Shown here in pieces: positions 55,779 to 64,000 of a DNA stretch of 64,000 nucleotides (positions are counted from its first letter, which is position 1; the number at the start of each line of letters is the position of its first letter). A program made the translations under genes and the position numbers. The DNA is from Nostoc sp. TCL26-01 (GTDB lineage Bacteria > Cyanobacteriota > Cyanobacteriia > Cyanobacteriales > Nostocaceae), in NCBI RefSeq assembly GCF_013393945.1, contig NZ_CP040297.1, positions 496,001-560,000 on the forward strand. Direction: 5' to 3'. Under the pieces are notes generated by a model, which worked only from the letters and a program-made list of their open reading frames with translations, was not told the origin of the DNA and ran no database searches.

Positions 55779-56552
55779 ATGTATATCAACTTTTTTATTA
55801 GTTCTATTGTGGGAATTATTGTGACAGTGCTACTAGCTTTTAGTGTACTGCAATGGTTTCATGTACCTGCGGGTAACTTTCTCGATTGGGTGATTGGTGG
55901 TGCAAGTTTTTGGTGGTTGTTAGTAATTGTGACTGTACCGTGGAATATTCATTTTCAAGCCAAACAAGTTTTAGCAGAAGCAGCACAGTCGCAAGAAAAA
56001 GAGATTCCTGTAGATGCAAAACAAGTGCGTTACGTCCAAGGTTTAGCCAAGCGATCGCTTTGGGTAGCTTTAGGTTTACACTTGTTCTCAGCCATTGGTC
56101 TTTATACCTTAGCAGCCACTGGAATTAGTGCTGTTGGTTATATCAGTTCTGGTGCGGCTTTACTATTAACAATTCTGCGTCCAACAATTAGTGCTTATGA
56201 ATATTTGTATTCACGGCTAACCATGATTAGTCAAGAATGGAAATACCCCCGTGAAGATATTGTTGAACTCCGCCATCGCTTCTTAGAAATAGAACAAAAA
56301 ATGCAATCTTTAGAAGATCAATTAAACCCAGAGCAAGCTTATTCTCTACCAGCAACCCAACAACGCTTTGCTGAAGAAACCCGCAAAGAGTTAGCAAGAA
56401 TTGCCGCTAATTTAGAAGAATTAAGAGCGACAAATCAAGCAGAACATGAAAGATTATCGAGAGAAGCCAGGAATGCGATCGCTCAACTTTCCACAGACGG
56501 ACAATTTCTCGATCATGTACGAGAAATAATTCGCTTTTTCAAAACAGCTTAA
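55779..56552 (+). CDS. Membrane protein with C-terminal coiled coil, unknown
   Basis: 257 residues. Four membrane helices (about 5-25, 38-56, 90-112 and 117-137) followed by a ~110-residue charged coiled coil (ELRHRFLEIEQKMQSLEDQL; EETRKELARIAANLEEL). The helices probably anchor a cytoplasmic coil. No family recognised. An ACCTATC/CCCTATT array ends just before its start; TGGAG lies about 9 nt upstream of the ATG. Confidence 0.75.
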   Translation: MYINFFISSIVGIIVTVLLAFSVLQWFHVPAGNFLDWVIGGASFWWLLVIVTVPWNIHFQAKQVLAEAAQSQEKEIPVDAKQVRYVQGLAKRSLWVALGLHLFSAIGLYTLAATGISAVGYISSGAALLLTILRPTISAYEYLYSRLTMISQEWKYPREDIVELRHRFLEIEQKMQSLEDQLNPEQAYSLPATQQRFAEETRKELARIAANLEELRATNQAEHERLSREARNAIAQLSTDGQFLDHVREIIRFFKTA

Positions 56553-56717
56553 TAGTAGTTTAAAGAACTCGGAGCGAGTATATAGGAATCATATTGGATT
56601 TCTGTTGGTGTATTTGCCTCATCATAACTCTGGCATTTCCTGTTTGAGTGTGGTAGATATCTTTCAGGTCAAGAGCTACATACAGGTTTTCAGGGTACAA
56701 AAGGAGTGGTAACACAA

Positions 56718-57293
56718 ATGGGGAAAGGAAGGTTAGAAGCTTTCAGCGATGGTGTACTCGCTATCATTATCACCATTATGGTGTTGGAGTTGAAAGTACC
56801 GCATGGGGATAATTTGGCTGTGTTACGTCCCCTGATTCCTGTATTTCTGAGTTATGTGTTGAGTTTTGTGTTTCTCGGCATTTATTGGAATAACCACCAT
56901 CACCTGCTACAAGCAATCCGTCATGTTAATGGTCGCATCCTTTGGGCTAATCTACATCTGCTATTCTGGTTATCGCTAATTCCTTTCGTCACAGGTTGGA
57001 TGGGGGAAAACCACTTTGCCGCCTTGCCAGTTGCACTGTATGGTGTGGTACTGCTGTTTGCTGCGGTTGCTTACTTTATTCTTAGTCTGACTCTGATTTC
57101 TCATCATGGTAAAGATTCTACTCTAGCCACTGCTCTTGGTAAAGACTTAAAAGCCAAAGCTTCGTTGGTGTTGTATGCTGTAGCCATTCCCCTAGCTTTT
57201 GCAAACGCTTGGCTAGCCTGTGTGCTGTACATTATAGTTGCTTTCATATGGCTTATCCCTGACTTAAGGATTGAGAAAATTCTCAGTCAATGA
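56718..57293 (+). CDS. TMEM175/DUF1211-family membrane protein
   Basis: 191 residues from the ATG at 56718; a GTG at 56706 is too close to the [26 protein letters not shown] is the helix-1 signature (FSDG) of bacterial TMEM175 potassium channels, followed by five more helices. It is likely a potassium-leak channel in the inner membrane. Its TGA stop is directly joined to the TAGGCAA array. Confidence 0.88.
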   Translation: MGKGRLEAFSDGVLAIIITIMVLELKVPHGDNLAVLRPLIPVFLSYVLSFVFLGIYWNNHHHLLQAIRHVNGRILWANLHLLFWLSLIPFVTGWMGENHFAALPVALYGVVLLFAAVAYFILSLTLISHHGKDSTLATALGKDLKAKASLVLYAVAIPLAFANAWLACVLYIIVAFIWLIPDLRIEKILSQ

Positions 57294-57475
57294 TAGGCAA
57301 TAGGCAATAGGCAATAGGCAATAGGCAATAGGCAATAGGCAATAGGCAATAGGCAATAGGCAATAGGCAATAGGCAATAGGCAATAGGCAATAGGCAATA
57401 GGCAATAGGCAATAGGCAATAGGCAATAGGCAATAGGCAATAGGCAATAGGCAATAGGCAATAGGCAATAGGCAA
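57294..57475. repeat. STRR array: 26 perfect copies of TAGGCAA
   Basis: I counted 26 uninterrupted, identical heptamers in phase (182 bp), starting at the base after the TMEM175 stop codon. Because 7 is not a multiple of 3, all three minus-strand frames read the same heptapeptide repeat and stay open, which makes false ORFs. Confidence 0.98.
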
Positions 57476-57538
57476 TGAGAAATGTGGGATTAGTATTCAT
57501 CCTCAAGCTTGTCAAAAAATTAATATAATGCTCATACT

Positions 57539-59416
57539 ATGAGCATCTACCAATCTTCCCAAAAATCCCCAAAAAAAGATCGTTGGCGCAATAGTGACTG
57601 GCGATTATTCCTTCGTCTAGTTCCTTATGCCCGGCGTAGCAGTCAGCTGTTAATCGTGACAATGATACTGCTGTTACCTATTGCCCTATTTAATGCAGTA
57701 CCCCCTCTGTTGATTGGACAGGCTGTCTCTCTCATTCGCAACGAATCGAGTACATACGAGTTCCTCCGCAACCGCCCGTTATCGCAAGGTTTACATATCA
57801 TCGAGGGTTTATTACTCGTCATGATTGTTTTGCGGCTGGTTCTTACAGGTTTTCAGGGTTACTTACTGCAAAAGTTAGGACAGCAAATCACAGCTGCCAT
57901 TCGCCAAGACTTATTTCATCATGTTACATCTCTAGCTGTCAGGTTTTTTGATCGCACACCTGTCGGTAAGTTAATTACTCGACTCACAAGTGATGTAGAA
58001 GTATTGGGAGATGTATTTTCTACTGGGGCGATTGGTATTATTGCTGATGTGTTTTCGATGGTGGTGATTGTTGGGTTAATGTTTTCGATCCAGTGGCAAT
58101 TGGCTAGCTTGCTATTGTTGATGTTGTTACCGATTACTGGGTTAATTATTTACTTCCAACAACAGTACCGCAAAGCCAATTATAAGGCGCGGGAAGAACT
58201 ATCAATGATCAATTCCCAACTGCAAGAAAATGTGCTGGGGATTAATGTCGTGCAGTTATTTCGCCGGGAAAAGTTTAACGCAGAGTTGTTTCGCACGACC
58301 AACCAACGCTACACTCACCAAGTAGATCAAACTATCTTTTATGATTCAGCTGTTTCTGCAACTTTAGAATGGATTGGACTGATTGCGATCGCTGGTGTTC
58401 TTGGTCTTGGTAGTTGGCTACTTTTGGGTAAAAATCTCACTTTTGGCACGTTATCGGCATTTATTTTATATGCTCAACGTTTATTTGACCCTTTACGAGA
58501 TTTTGCGGAAAAATTCACCGTCATTCAAGCCGGATTTACAGCTATTGAACGTGTTAGCGATATTTTAGATGAACCAGTAGAAATTAGCGATCGCGCTAAT
58601 TCTCGGTTCTCCATATTTGATGCTAAATTCGGTTACATTGACGAAATTGTCGCTGATTTGGAGTCTCAAGATACCGATACACCACAATTAGGAGAAATCC
58701 GGTTTGAACACGTCTGGTTTGCTTACAAAGACGATGATTACGTCATCAAAGACTTAGATTTTGTCATTCATCCCGGTGAAAAAATCGCCTTAGTCGGGCC
58801 GACAGGCGCAGGTAAAAGTTCCATCATCCGCTTGTTATGTCGTCTCTACGAACCCACCCAAGGACGGATTTTAGTCGATGGTGTCGATATCCGAGATTTG
58901 CCCCAAGCCGAACTACGCCGTTATCTAGCAGTAATTTTACAAGAAGGTTTCTTATTTGCTGGTAATGTCAAAAGTAATATTACCTTGGGTGATTACTATC
59001 CTTTTGAAGAAATTCAAGCAGCTGCCGAAAGAACTAACATTGCCGAGTTTATCGAACAATTACCTTTAGGTTATGATACTCAATTGCGGGAACGTGGGAC
59101 AAATCTTTCTAGTGGACAAAAGCAACTTTTAGCCTTTGCTCGTGCAGCTATTCGCAATCCCCAAATATTAGTTTTAGATGAAGCTACAGCTAGTCTAGAT
59201 GTGGGTACGGAAGCTTTAGTTCAAGAAGCTTTAAACGAATTGTTAATCGGCAGAACAGCGATTATTATTGCTCACCGCTTATCTACAATTCGTAATGTAG
59301 ATCGGATATTTGTGTTAAAACGTGGTGAATTAATCGAACAAGGTAGCCATCAGGAATTATTAAGTTCCGGAGGACTTTATTCTACATTACACAACTTACA
59401 AATGTTAGGAACTTAA
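57539..59416 (+). CDS. ABC exporter half-transporter (MsbA/MdlB-like)
   Basis: 625 residues: six membrane helices (about 35-340), then an ATPase with Walker A GPTGAGKSS, signature LSSGQKQLLAFARAA, Walker B ILVLDEATASLD and switch His in IIAHRLST. A homodimeric or heterodimeric exporter of lipids or hydrophobic compounds. The ATPase is preceded by an ~80-residue linker. No partner transporter is adjacent. Confidence 0.92.
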   Translation: MSIYQSSQKSPKKDRWRNSDWRLFLRLVPYARRSSQLLIVTMILLLPIALFNAVPPLLIGQAVSLIRNESSTYEFLRNRPLSQGLHIIEGLLLVMIVLRLVLTGFQGYLLQKLGQQITAAIRQDLFHHVTSLAVRFFDRTPVGKLITRLTSDVEVLGDVFSTGAIGIIADVFSMVVIVGLMFSIQWQLASLLLLMLLPITGLIIYFQQQYRKANYKAREELSMINSQLQENVLGINVVQLFRREKFNAELFRTTNQRYTHQVDQTIFYDSAVSATLEWIGLIAIAGVLGLGSWLLLGKNLTFGTLSAFILYAQRLFDPLRDFAEKFTVIQAGFTAIERVSDILDEPVEISDRANSRFSIFDAKFGYIDEIVADLESQDTDTPQLGEIRFEHVWFAYKDDDYVIKDLDFVIHPGEKIALVGPTGAGKSSIIRLLCRLYEPTQGRILVDGVDIRDLPQAELRRYLAVILQEGFLFAGNVKSNITLGDYYPFEEIQAAAERTNIAEFIEQLPLGYDTQLRERGTNLSSGQKQLLAFARAAIRNPQILVLDEATASLDVGTEALVQEALNELLIGRTAIIIAHRLSTIRNVDRIFVLKRGELIEQGSHQELLSSGGLYSTLHNLQMLGT

Positions 59417-59482
59417 GAGGGTGTTTGCAAAGTCTAATTTATCGAGGAAGGCAGGAGGCAGAGGGCAGGAGGCAGGAGGAAA
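59417..59482. repeat. MITE end plus GGCAGGA tandem repeat
   Basis: TAAGAGGGTGTTTGCAAAGT (about 59414-59433) matches the left end of the GAGG...CCTC MITE family, followed by GGCAGGAGGCAGAGGGCAGG-type heptamers. This repeat abuts the remnant hydrolase frame and probably marks where its 5' part was lost. Confidence 0.55.
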
Positions 59483-59932
59483 TCAGAAATTGCTCGCCCT
59501 GCTTATGACCCCGGCGCTTTGGATGTATTTGTTTCAGTTTTTAGCACACCACAAGGGGAGAAAGTTGATGTGTTATTGCAACAATTAACTTGTCCTTTAT
59601 TGTTGTTATGGGGAGAAGCTGATCCTTGGATAAATGCTAGAGAACGTTCTCAAAAGTTTCGACTATATTATCCTGAACTGACAGAACATTTTCTCAATGC
59701 TGGTCATTGTCCCCATGATGAAGTTCCAGAACAGGTAAACTCACTTTTACGACATTGGTATTGTCATATCTTGCACCTAGCCCTGGCGATTAGAAATCGC
59801 GGCTATACAAACAAAGTCCGCCTAAGCGGACTAATACAAAATCAAGGTTTTCAACCCGCGCAGGCGGGTTTTGCCTGTGTAGCCGCGACTTCCAGTCGCC
59901 TGGTGCAAGATATCAGTATTGTCAAGAATTAG
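59483..59932 (+). pseudogene. Alpha/beta hydrolase C-terminal remnant, truncated and interrupted by a MITE
   Basis: The open frame reads EIARPAYDPGALDVFVSVFS, CPLLLLWGEADPWINA and FLNAGHCPHDEVPEQVN, the cap end, Asp strand and catalytic-His region of an alpha/beta hydrolase. The N-terminal half with the nucleophile Ser is missing; a GGCAGGA repeat takes its place. After LLRHWYC the frame enters a 148-bp MITE and gains about 55 foreign residues. If the MITE and one 9-bp duplicate are removed, the protein would end WYCQELGV-stop. I take it to be non-functional. Confidence 0.75.
59766..59915. mobile_element. MITE-like element with TATCTTGCACC ends in a hydrolase gene
   Basis: Ends ATATCTTGCACC (59766-59777) and GGTGCAAGATAT (59902-59913) are perfect inverted repeats. 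GTATTGTCA flanks it at 59758-59766 and 59916-59924, a 9-bp direct repeat. Internal dyads include GTCCGCC/GGCGGAC-like and AACCCGCGCAGGCGGGTT. It has no transposase. Confidence 0.75.
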
Positions 59933-60101
59933 GGGTGTAAAGATGTAGAGGAAATTAATTAGTCAAAAAGCTTGATTTTGCTGGGTTAATCGCAGTGAAA
60001 CACAACCTACTCATCCACTACCGTAGTTCCACGTAAGTATGCTATATCAGAAATAAGAGTGAGAATACAGCTAATTAATGGAGCTTTAGGAACGGTTTTG
60101 G

Positions 60102-61682
60102 ATGACAGACACCAAAAGAATTTTGTTTTTGACTGCTGAACCTACTGAGACTGCTAGACTGCGGTTAGGACAAGAGTTCCGCGAAATTAAAGAAAAGCTA
60201 CGACTAGCTAACCACCGAGAAAAATTTCAGCTAGAGGACGCATTTTCTGCGCGTCCTGGAGATATCAGTCAAGAATTACTGAGATTTGCACCTCATATTG
60301 TCCATTTTTCGGGACATGGTGGAAGTACAGGTAAGCTGTGCTTTGAGGATGGGTTGGGTAATGTTCAGCCTGTCACACCGCAAGCCTTAGCTGCATTGTT
60401 TAGATTAGTAGCCGATCAAGTCGAGTGTGTGGTTCTGAATGCTTGTTATTCCGATATTCAAGCCGAAGCTATTGTCCAGCATATCCCATTTGTGATCGGG
60501 ATGAATACTGCCATTGGGGATCAAGCAGCGATCGCATTTTCTGTGGGTTTTTACAAAGCACTAGGCGCGAATCGTTCATATGAAGAAGCTTTTAAATTTG
60601 GGTGTGTAGAGATTCAACTAGAAGGTATTCCCGAAGAACTAACCCCAGTTCTCCGTCGAAAGAGAGTCAAGTCATCTCCTGATAATTTTTATGTAGAACG
60701 TCCTAGCATTGAACACAGATGTTATGGAGAAATTCAAAAACCAGGCGCTCTCATTAGAATTAAAGCCCCTGATAAAATGGGTAAAACCTCTCTGATGAAT
60801 AGGATTCTGAGCTATGCAAGAGATGAGAAGAATTATCAAACCGTAACTTTGAATTGCAGTGATTTAATCAATCGCCAAACAGCAATTGATATGAAGATAT
60901 TTCTGCGATCGTTCTGTAATAATGTTAGTCAAAAGTTAGGGTTAAACAATCAGGTAAATGAGCGTTGGCAAGATAACTTGACTTCTATGAGTAATAGCAT
61001 AGATTACTTTCAGAAATACCTGTTACCAAATACTTCTAATAATTTAGTATTAGCTCTAAATAACGTCGATTTAATTTTTGAACAAAACGAAATTTCTCAA
61101 GATTTTTGTAGCCTGCTGCGGAATTTTTATGATATGGCAAGGCGTGGCAATCCAAATAGTAGAATTTGGGAAAAACTGCGGTTGATAATTGTTCATTCAA
61201 CAGAATTTTATGCTTCACTAGAGATTCATAGCTCACCTCTTGCTGGCGTGGGATTGGTAGTTGATTTACCAGAATTTGAGCCGGAACAAGTGCAAAGTTT
61301 AGTCAATTTATATGAGCTACAGTATAACCCTAATCAAATTGCTCAACTCATGGCTATGCTGGGAGGACATCCTCATCTGTTACAAACAGGTATTAATAAT
61401 ATTAAGTTAAACAATAAGACTATTGAGCAATTTTTACAAGAAGCACCCACCCTAGCTGGAGCATTCAATCATCATCTACAAGAACTATTAAAAACACTCG
61501 AAAATAATTTGGAGTTAAAAACAGCATTTATTCAGGTTATATCGGCAGATGAAAACAATCCGGTTAAATTACGTCCGAAAATTGCTATGTTGTTACAACG
61601 TTTAGGATTGGTCAAGTTTGACGGTAACTTTGTTAAACCGCGTTGTAAATTATATCGATTATTCTTCCGGGAATTTCTCTAG
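60102..61682 (+). CDS. CHAT-protease/STAND-type ATPase fusion
   Basis: 526 residues. The N-terminal CHAT (caspase-like) domain has H72 in FSGHGG and C115 in VLNACYS, the catalytic pair. It is followed by an AAA-like (PF14516-type) ATPase with P-loop KAPDKMGKTSL (221-231), a Walker-B-like LVLALNNVDLIFE, and a winged-helix-like C-terminus. CHAT proteases fused to STAND switches act in programmed cell death or defence. The next gene starts 26 bp downstream on the same strand with a related ATPase domain. No signal peptide; cytoplasmic. Confidence 0.85.
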   Translation: MTDTKRILFLTAEPTETARLRLGQEFREIKEKLRLANHREKFQLEDAFSARPGDISQELLRFAPHIVHFSGHGGSTGKLCFEDGLGNVQPVTPQALAALFRLVADQVECVVLNACYSDIQAEAIVQHIPFVIGMNTAIGDQAAIAFSVGFYKALGANRSYEEAFKFGCVEIQLEGIPEELTPVLRRKRVKSSPDNFYVERPSIEHRCYGEIQKPGALIRIKAPDKMGKTSLMNRILSYARDEKNYQTVTLNCSDLINRQTAIDMKIFLRSFCNNVSQKLGLNNQVNERWQDNLTSMSNSIDYFQKYLLPNTSNNLVLALNNVDLIFEQNEISQDFCSLLRNFYDMARRGNPNSRIWEKLRLIIVHSTEFYASLEIHSSPLAGVGLVVDLPEFEPEQVQSLVNLYELQYNPNQIAQLMAMLGGHPHLLQTGINNIKLNNKTIEQFLQEAPTLAGAFNHHLQELLKTLENNLELKTAFIQVISADENNPVKLRPKIAMLLQRLGLVKFDGNFVKPRCKLYRLFFREFL

Positions 61683-61708
61683 TAATTATTTACATAATAG
61701 AATAAATC

Positions 61709-64000
61709 ATGAATCAAGCAGAAAGATATTATCAAGTAGGCGGAACGTTAAAACCTGATGATCCTAGTTATATAGAGCGACAAGCTGATAAAGACCTTTA
61801 TGAGAAACTAAAAGCTGGAAATTACTGCTATGTGTTTAACTCTAGACAAATGGGAAAGTCTAGTTTGCAAGTCCGAATCAGTCAAAAATTAGCAGAAGAA
61901 GGCTTTAGATGTGTAATCATCAGCCTAGATAGATTTGGCACTAGAGGAGTAACTCAAGCGCAATGGTATAACACTCTGATTAGAAATTTGGCAGATACAT
62001 TCGATTTACAGGCAGAACAACTATCAGCTTTGACTCCATTGCATAGATTGAGTAATTTTATTGAAAATAAATTACTCTCAGAAGTTGCTCAAAATATTGT
62101 AATTTTCATAGATGAAATAGATACAGTTCTCAGTTTAGACTTTCCCACTGGTGATTTTTTTGCATTTATTCGTTCTTGCTATAATCAACGTCCTATTAAC
62201 CCAATTTATGAACGAATTACTTTTGTATTGCTAGGAGTAGCCACACCTTCGCAATTGATTCAAGATACCCAACGCACACCCTTTAATATTGGTGAAGCAA
62301 TTCAATTAAATGGTTTTTCATTACAAGAAGCTCGACCATTAATTCAAGGGTTAGAAAGTAAAGTCAATAACCCGATAATTGCCGCCTATATTCTTAGAGA
62401 AGTACTGAAATGGACTAATGGTCAACCATTCCTCACACAAAAAATATTCAAAATTATTGCAGATGATGAAAATAAGATTCCTAGTGATGAAACTTTAATA
62501 TCTAAGTGGATAGAAGGATTAGTAAAATTAAGAATAATCGAAAATTGGGAATATCAAGACGAACCACAACATCTCAGAACTATTCACTACAGAATTATTA
62601 ATAGTAAAGAAAATCTAGTTAAGCTGCTTAAATTATATCTAAAAATTTTGCAAAAAAAAGAAGTATTAGTCGATGATAGTTTAGAGCAAGGTGAATTACT
62701 TTTGTCTGGGTTGCTAGAAGAAAGAAATGGCAAGTTAAAGGTTTACAATCGAATTTATGAATCAGTATTTGATGCTAATTGGGTTGAGCAAATGCTTGCA
62801 GATACGCGACCCTATGAAGAACAGTTACTGAAATGGTTATCATCTAATCGTCAAGATAAATCCTCGCTATTGCAAGGTGAGCAATTACAAAAAGCAATTG
62901 CATGGTGCGATGGTAAAATTCTGAATATTGAAGATTATCAGTTTATTAATGCTAGTCAAGAATTAGAAGTAAGCAATCTGAAAACTAAGATACAAAAAAA
63001 AGAACGTTTTCAACGCCTACTTGCAGGAGTAACTGTCAGTATGATGATTATTGCTGGAGTGAGTGTATTTCAATTACAAAAAACAATTCAATCAGAGTGG
63101 TTGCGTGTACCATATATTTTAGACCCAGAACTTTTTAGTCAGGGAGAAAAGTCTTTCTTTTTAGGTGATGAAATTTATTATCAAAATAAAGGAATTGAAG
63201 CTTTTAACAAACATGATTATTCAAAAGCAATAGAGTTTTTTAAAAAATCTAAAGATATAGACCGCAGTGATCCTGAAGTAGCAATTTATTACAATAATTC
63301 TTTAGCCTACAAACAGGGAAATCCAGTAACCGTAGCTGTAGTTGTACCTATGTATGCGAGAAGAGCATCTGCCATTTCAATATTGAGAGGAGTCGCTCTA
63401 GCCCAGAATGAGTTTAATCAGAAAAGTGGGTTTAAAAGTAGACTTTTGAATGTCAGAATAGCCAATGATAGTAATAATCCAGGACAAGCTAAAAAGGTTG
63501 CTAAAGAGTTAATTAAAGACTCAAATGTATTAGCAGTAATTGGTCACAATGCTAGCCAAGCTAGTTACTCTGCACTTAAGCAATATCAAAATAATAATTT
63601 GGCAATGATAGCTCCTACTAGCGCCAGTACGGAATTACAAGGTAAAGGTTTTTTCAGGACGATACTCTCTACTAAAGTTGCTGCTAAATACTTAGCCGAT
63701 TATGCTATCAATGATAATATAAAGAAAGTTGTTATTTACTATAATGAAGATGCTTATAGTAGAGATATCAAAAAAAATTTTAAAGCCTCCTTTGAAAAAC
63801 AAGGTGGAAAAGTTCAATTACCTATAATAGATTTGGAAGATTCACAACACAACGCTGCCTTAGAATTTTATCGCAGTCTAGTTAATGAAAATACTCCGGA
63901 TGCAGTTGTTTTTTTTCCAATGACAAACTTAGTTTCTACTGTGATTGACATTGTTAGTGAGAAAAGAAAGGTCAATCTAAAATTCAAAAGCAAGTTAAAT
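61709..64000 (+). CDS. AAA-like STAND ATPase fused to a membrane helix and a periplasmic-binding receptor domain (partial, 3' end cut)
   Basis: Open from the ATG at 61709 to the window edge, 764 codons. An N-terminal AAA-like domain ([22 protein letters not shown]-loop [21 protein letters not shown]), a winged-helix segment, a membrane helix (about 435-455, [18 protein letters not shown]), a TPR-like stretch ([19 protein letters not shown]) and then a type-1 periplasmic-binding fold ([40 protein letters not shown]) as in branched-chain amino-acid receptors. The layout puts the ligand domain outside and the ATPase inside. It is probably co-transcribed with the CHAT gene, whose protease it may control. 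Confidence 0.85.
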   Translation, partial: MNQAERYYQVGGTLKPDDPSYIERQADKDLYEKLKAGNYCYVFNSRQMGKSSLQVRISQKLAEEGFRCVIISLDRFGTRGVTQAQWYNTLIRNLADTFDLQAEQLSALTPLHRLSNFIENKLLSEVAQNIVIFIDEIDTVLSLDFPTGDFFAFIRSCYNQRPINPIYERITFVLLGVATPSQLIQDTQRTPFNIGEAIQLNGFSLQEARPLIQGLESKVNNPIIAAYILREVLKWTNGQPFLTQKIFKIIADDENKIPSDETLISKWIEGLVKLRIIENWEYQDEPQHLRTIHYRIINSKENLVKLLKLYLKILQKKEVLVDDSLEQGELLLSGLLEERNGKLKVYNRIYESVFDANWVEQMLADTRPYEEQLLKWLSSNRQDKSSLLQGEQLQKAIAWCDGKILNIEDYQFINASQELEVSNLKTKIQKKERFQRLLAGVTVSMMIIAGVSVFQLQKTIQSEWLRVPYILDPELFSQGEKSFFLGDEIYYQNKGIEAFNKHDYSKAIEFFKKSKDIDRSDPEVAIYYNNSLAYKQGNPVTVAVVVPMYARRASAISILRGVALAQNEFNQKSGFKSRLLNVRIANDSNNPGQAKKVAKELIKDSNVLAVIGHNASQASYSALKQYQNNNLAMIAPTSASTELQGKGFFRTILSTKVAAKYLADYAINDNIKKVVIYYNEDAYSRDIKKNFKASFEKQGGKVQLPIIDLEDSQHNAALEFYRSLVNENTPDAVVFFPMTNLVSTVIDIVSEKRKVNLKFKSKLN

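Noticed and set aside
57294..57475. CRISPR array
   Set aside because: The 7-bp units are directly joined with no spacers, and no cas genes are present.
57264..57515. Minus-strand ORFs of about 60-83 residues reading a repeated CLLPIAY heptapeptide
   Set aside because: They are an artefact of the TAGGCAA array: a 7-bp unit without stops stays open in all three frames.

Overview
The window looks like chromosomal DNA of a filamentous, heterocyst-type cyanobacterium of the Nostoc/Anabaena group. The evidence is frequent GCGATCGC (HIP1) octamers, many heptameric short tandem repeats (STRRs) between genes, a CpcS/CpeS-type phycobiliprotein lyase, a phytochrome with a hybrid kinase, DevBCA/MacAB-like export genes, and small palindromic or MITE-like repeats in most gaps. 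This placement is an inference from style and gene content; no rRNA gene is present.

Layout. 0-4 kb: tail of a DUF4114 protein, then a membrane-fusion protein and a PilZ-bearing family-2 glycosyltransferase (probable exopolysaccharide synthesis and export). 4.4-7.6 kb: a tiny membrane ORF, then a PhnD-like lipoprotein translationally coupled to a HAMP histidine kinase. 7.9-10.1 kb: a two-gene DUF262/HEPN unit with the look of a defence or toxin module. 10.4-22.2 kb: an export-rich locus with MFP, FtsX permease and ATPase, two near-identical 64-residue peptides in tandem, a 646-residue alpha/alpha-toroid-like protein, an ABC-2 ATPase and permease, then a second MFP plus FtsX permease. This is my best candidate for an undescribed peptide (RiPP-like) system. 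22.2-24.2 kb: small membrane protein and an HTH-STAND ATPase. 24.9-30.7 kb: a type I export operon with an HTH protein derived from an IS630-like transposase, a cNMP-C39-ABC transporter, an HlyD protein and a PpiC-type isomerase.

31-45 kb is mostly housekeeping or signalling: leuC/leuD, a GH13 amylase with a CBM20-like tail, a response regulator next to a hybrid bacteriophytochrome, a dienelactone hydrolase, an M48 peptidase, murA, tRNA-Leu(CAG) and a SpoU-type methyltransferase. 45.7-50.5 kb: an RND pump and its adaptor. 51-57 kb: bilin lyase, HdeD-like protein, M14 carboxypeptidase, O-methyltransferase, a lipoprotein and two membrane proteins. 57.3 kb: 26 perfect copies of TAGGCAA, followed by a lipid/multidrug-type ABC exporter and a hydrolase remnant interrupted by a MITE with a 9-bp target duplication. 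60-64 kb: a CHAT-protease/STAND protein followed by a STAND-TM-periplasmic-receptor protein that runs off the window.

Mobile or repeat structure is a major theme. I identify several MITE families by terminal inverted repeats and target duplications. STRRs sit directly on gene starts and stops, and in one case appear to supply the end of a coding frame.
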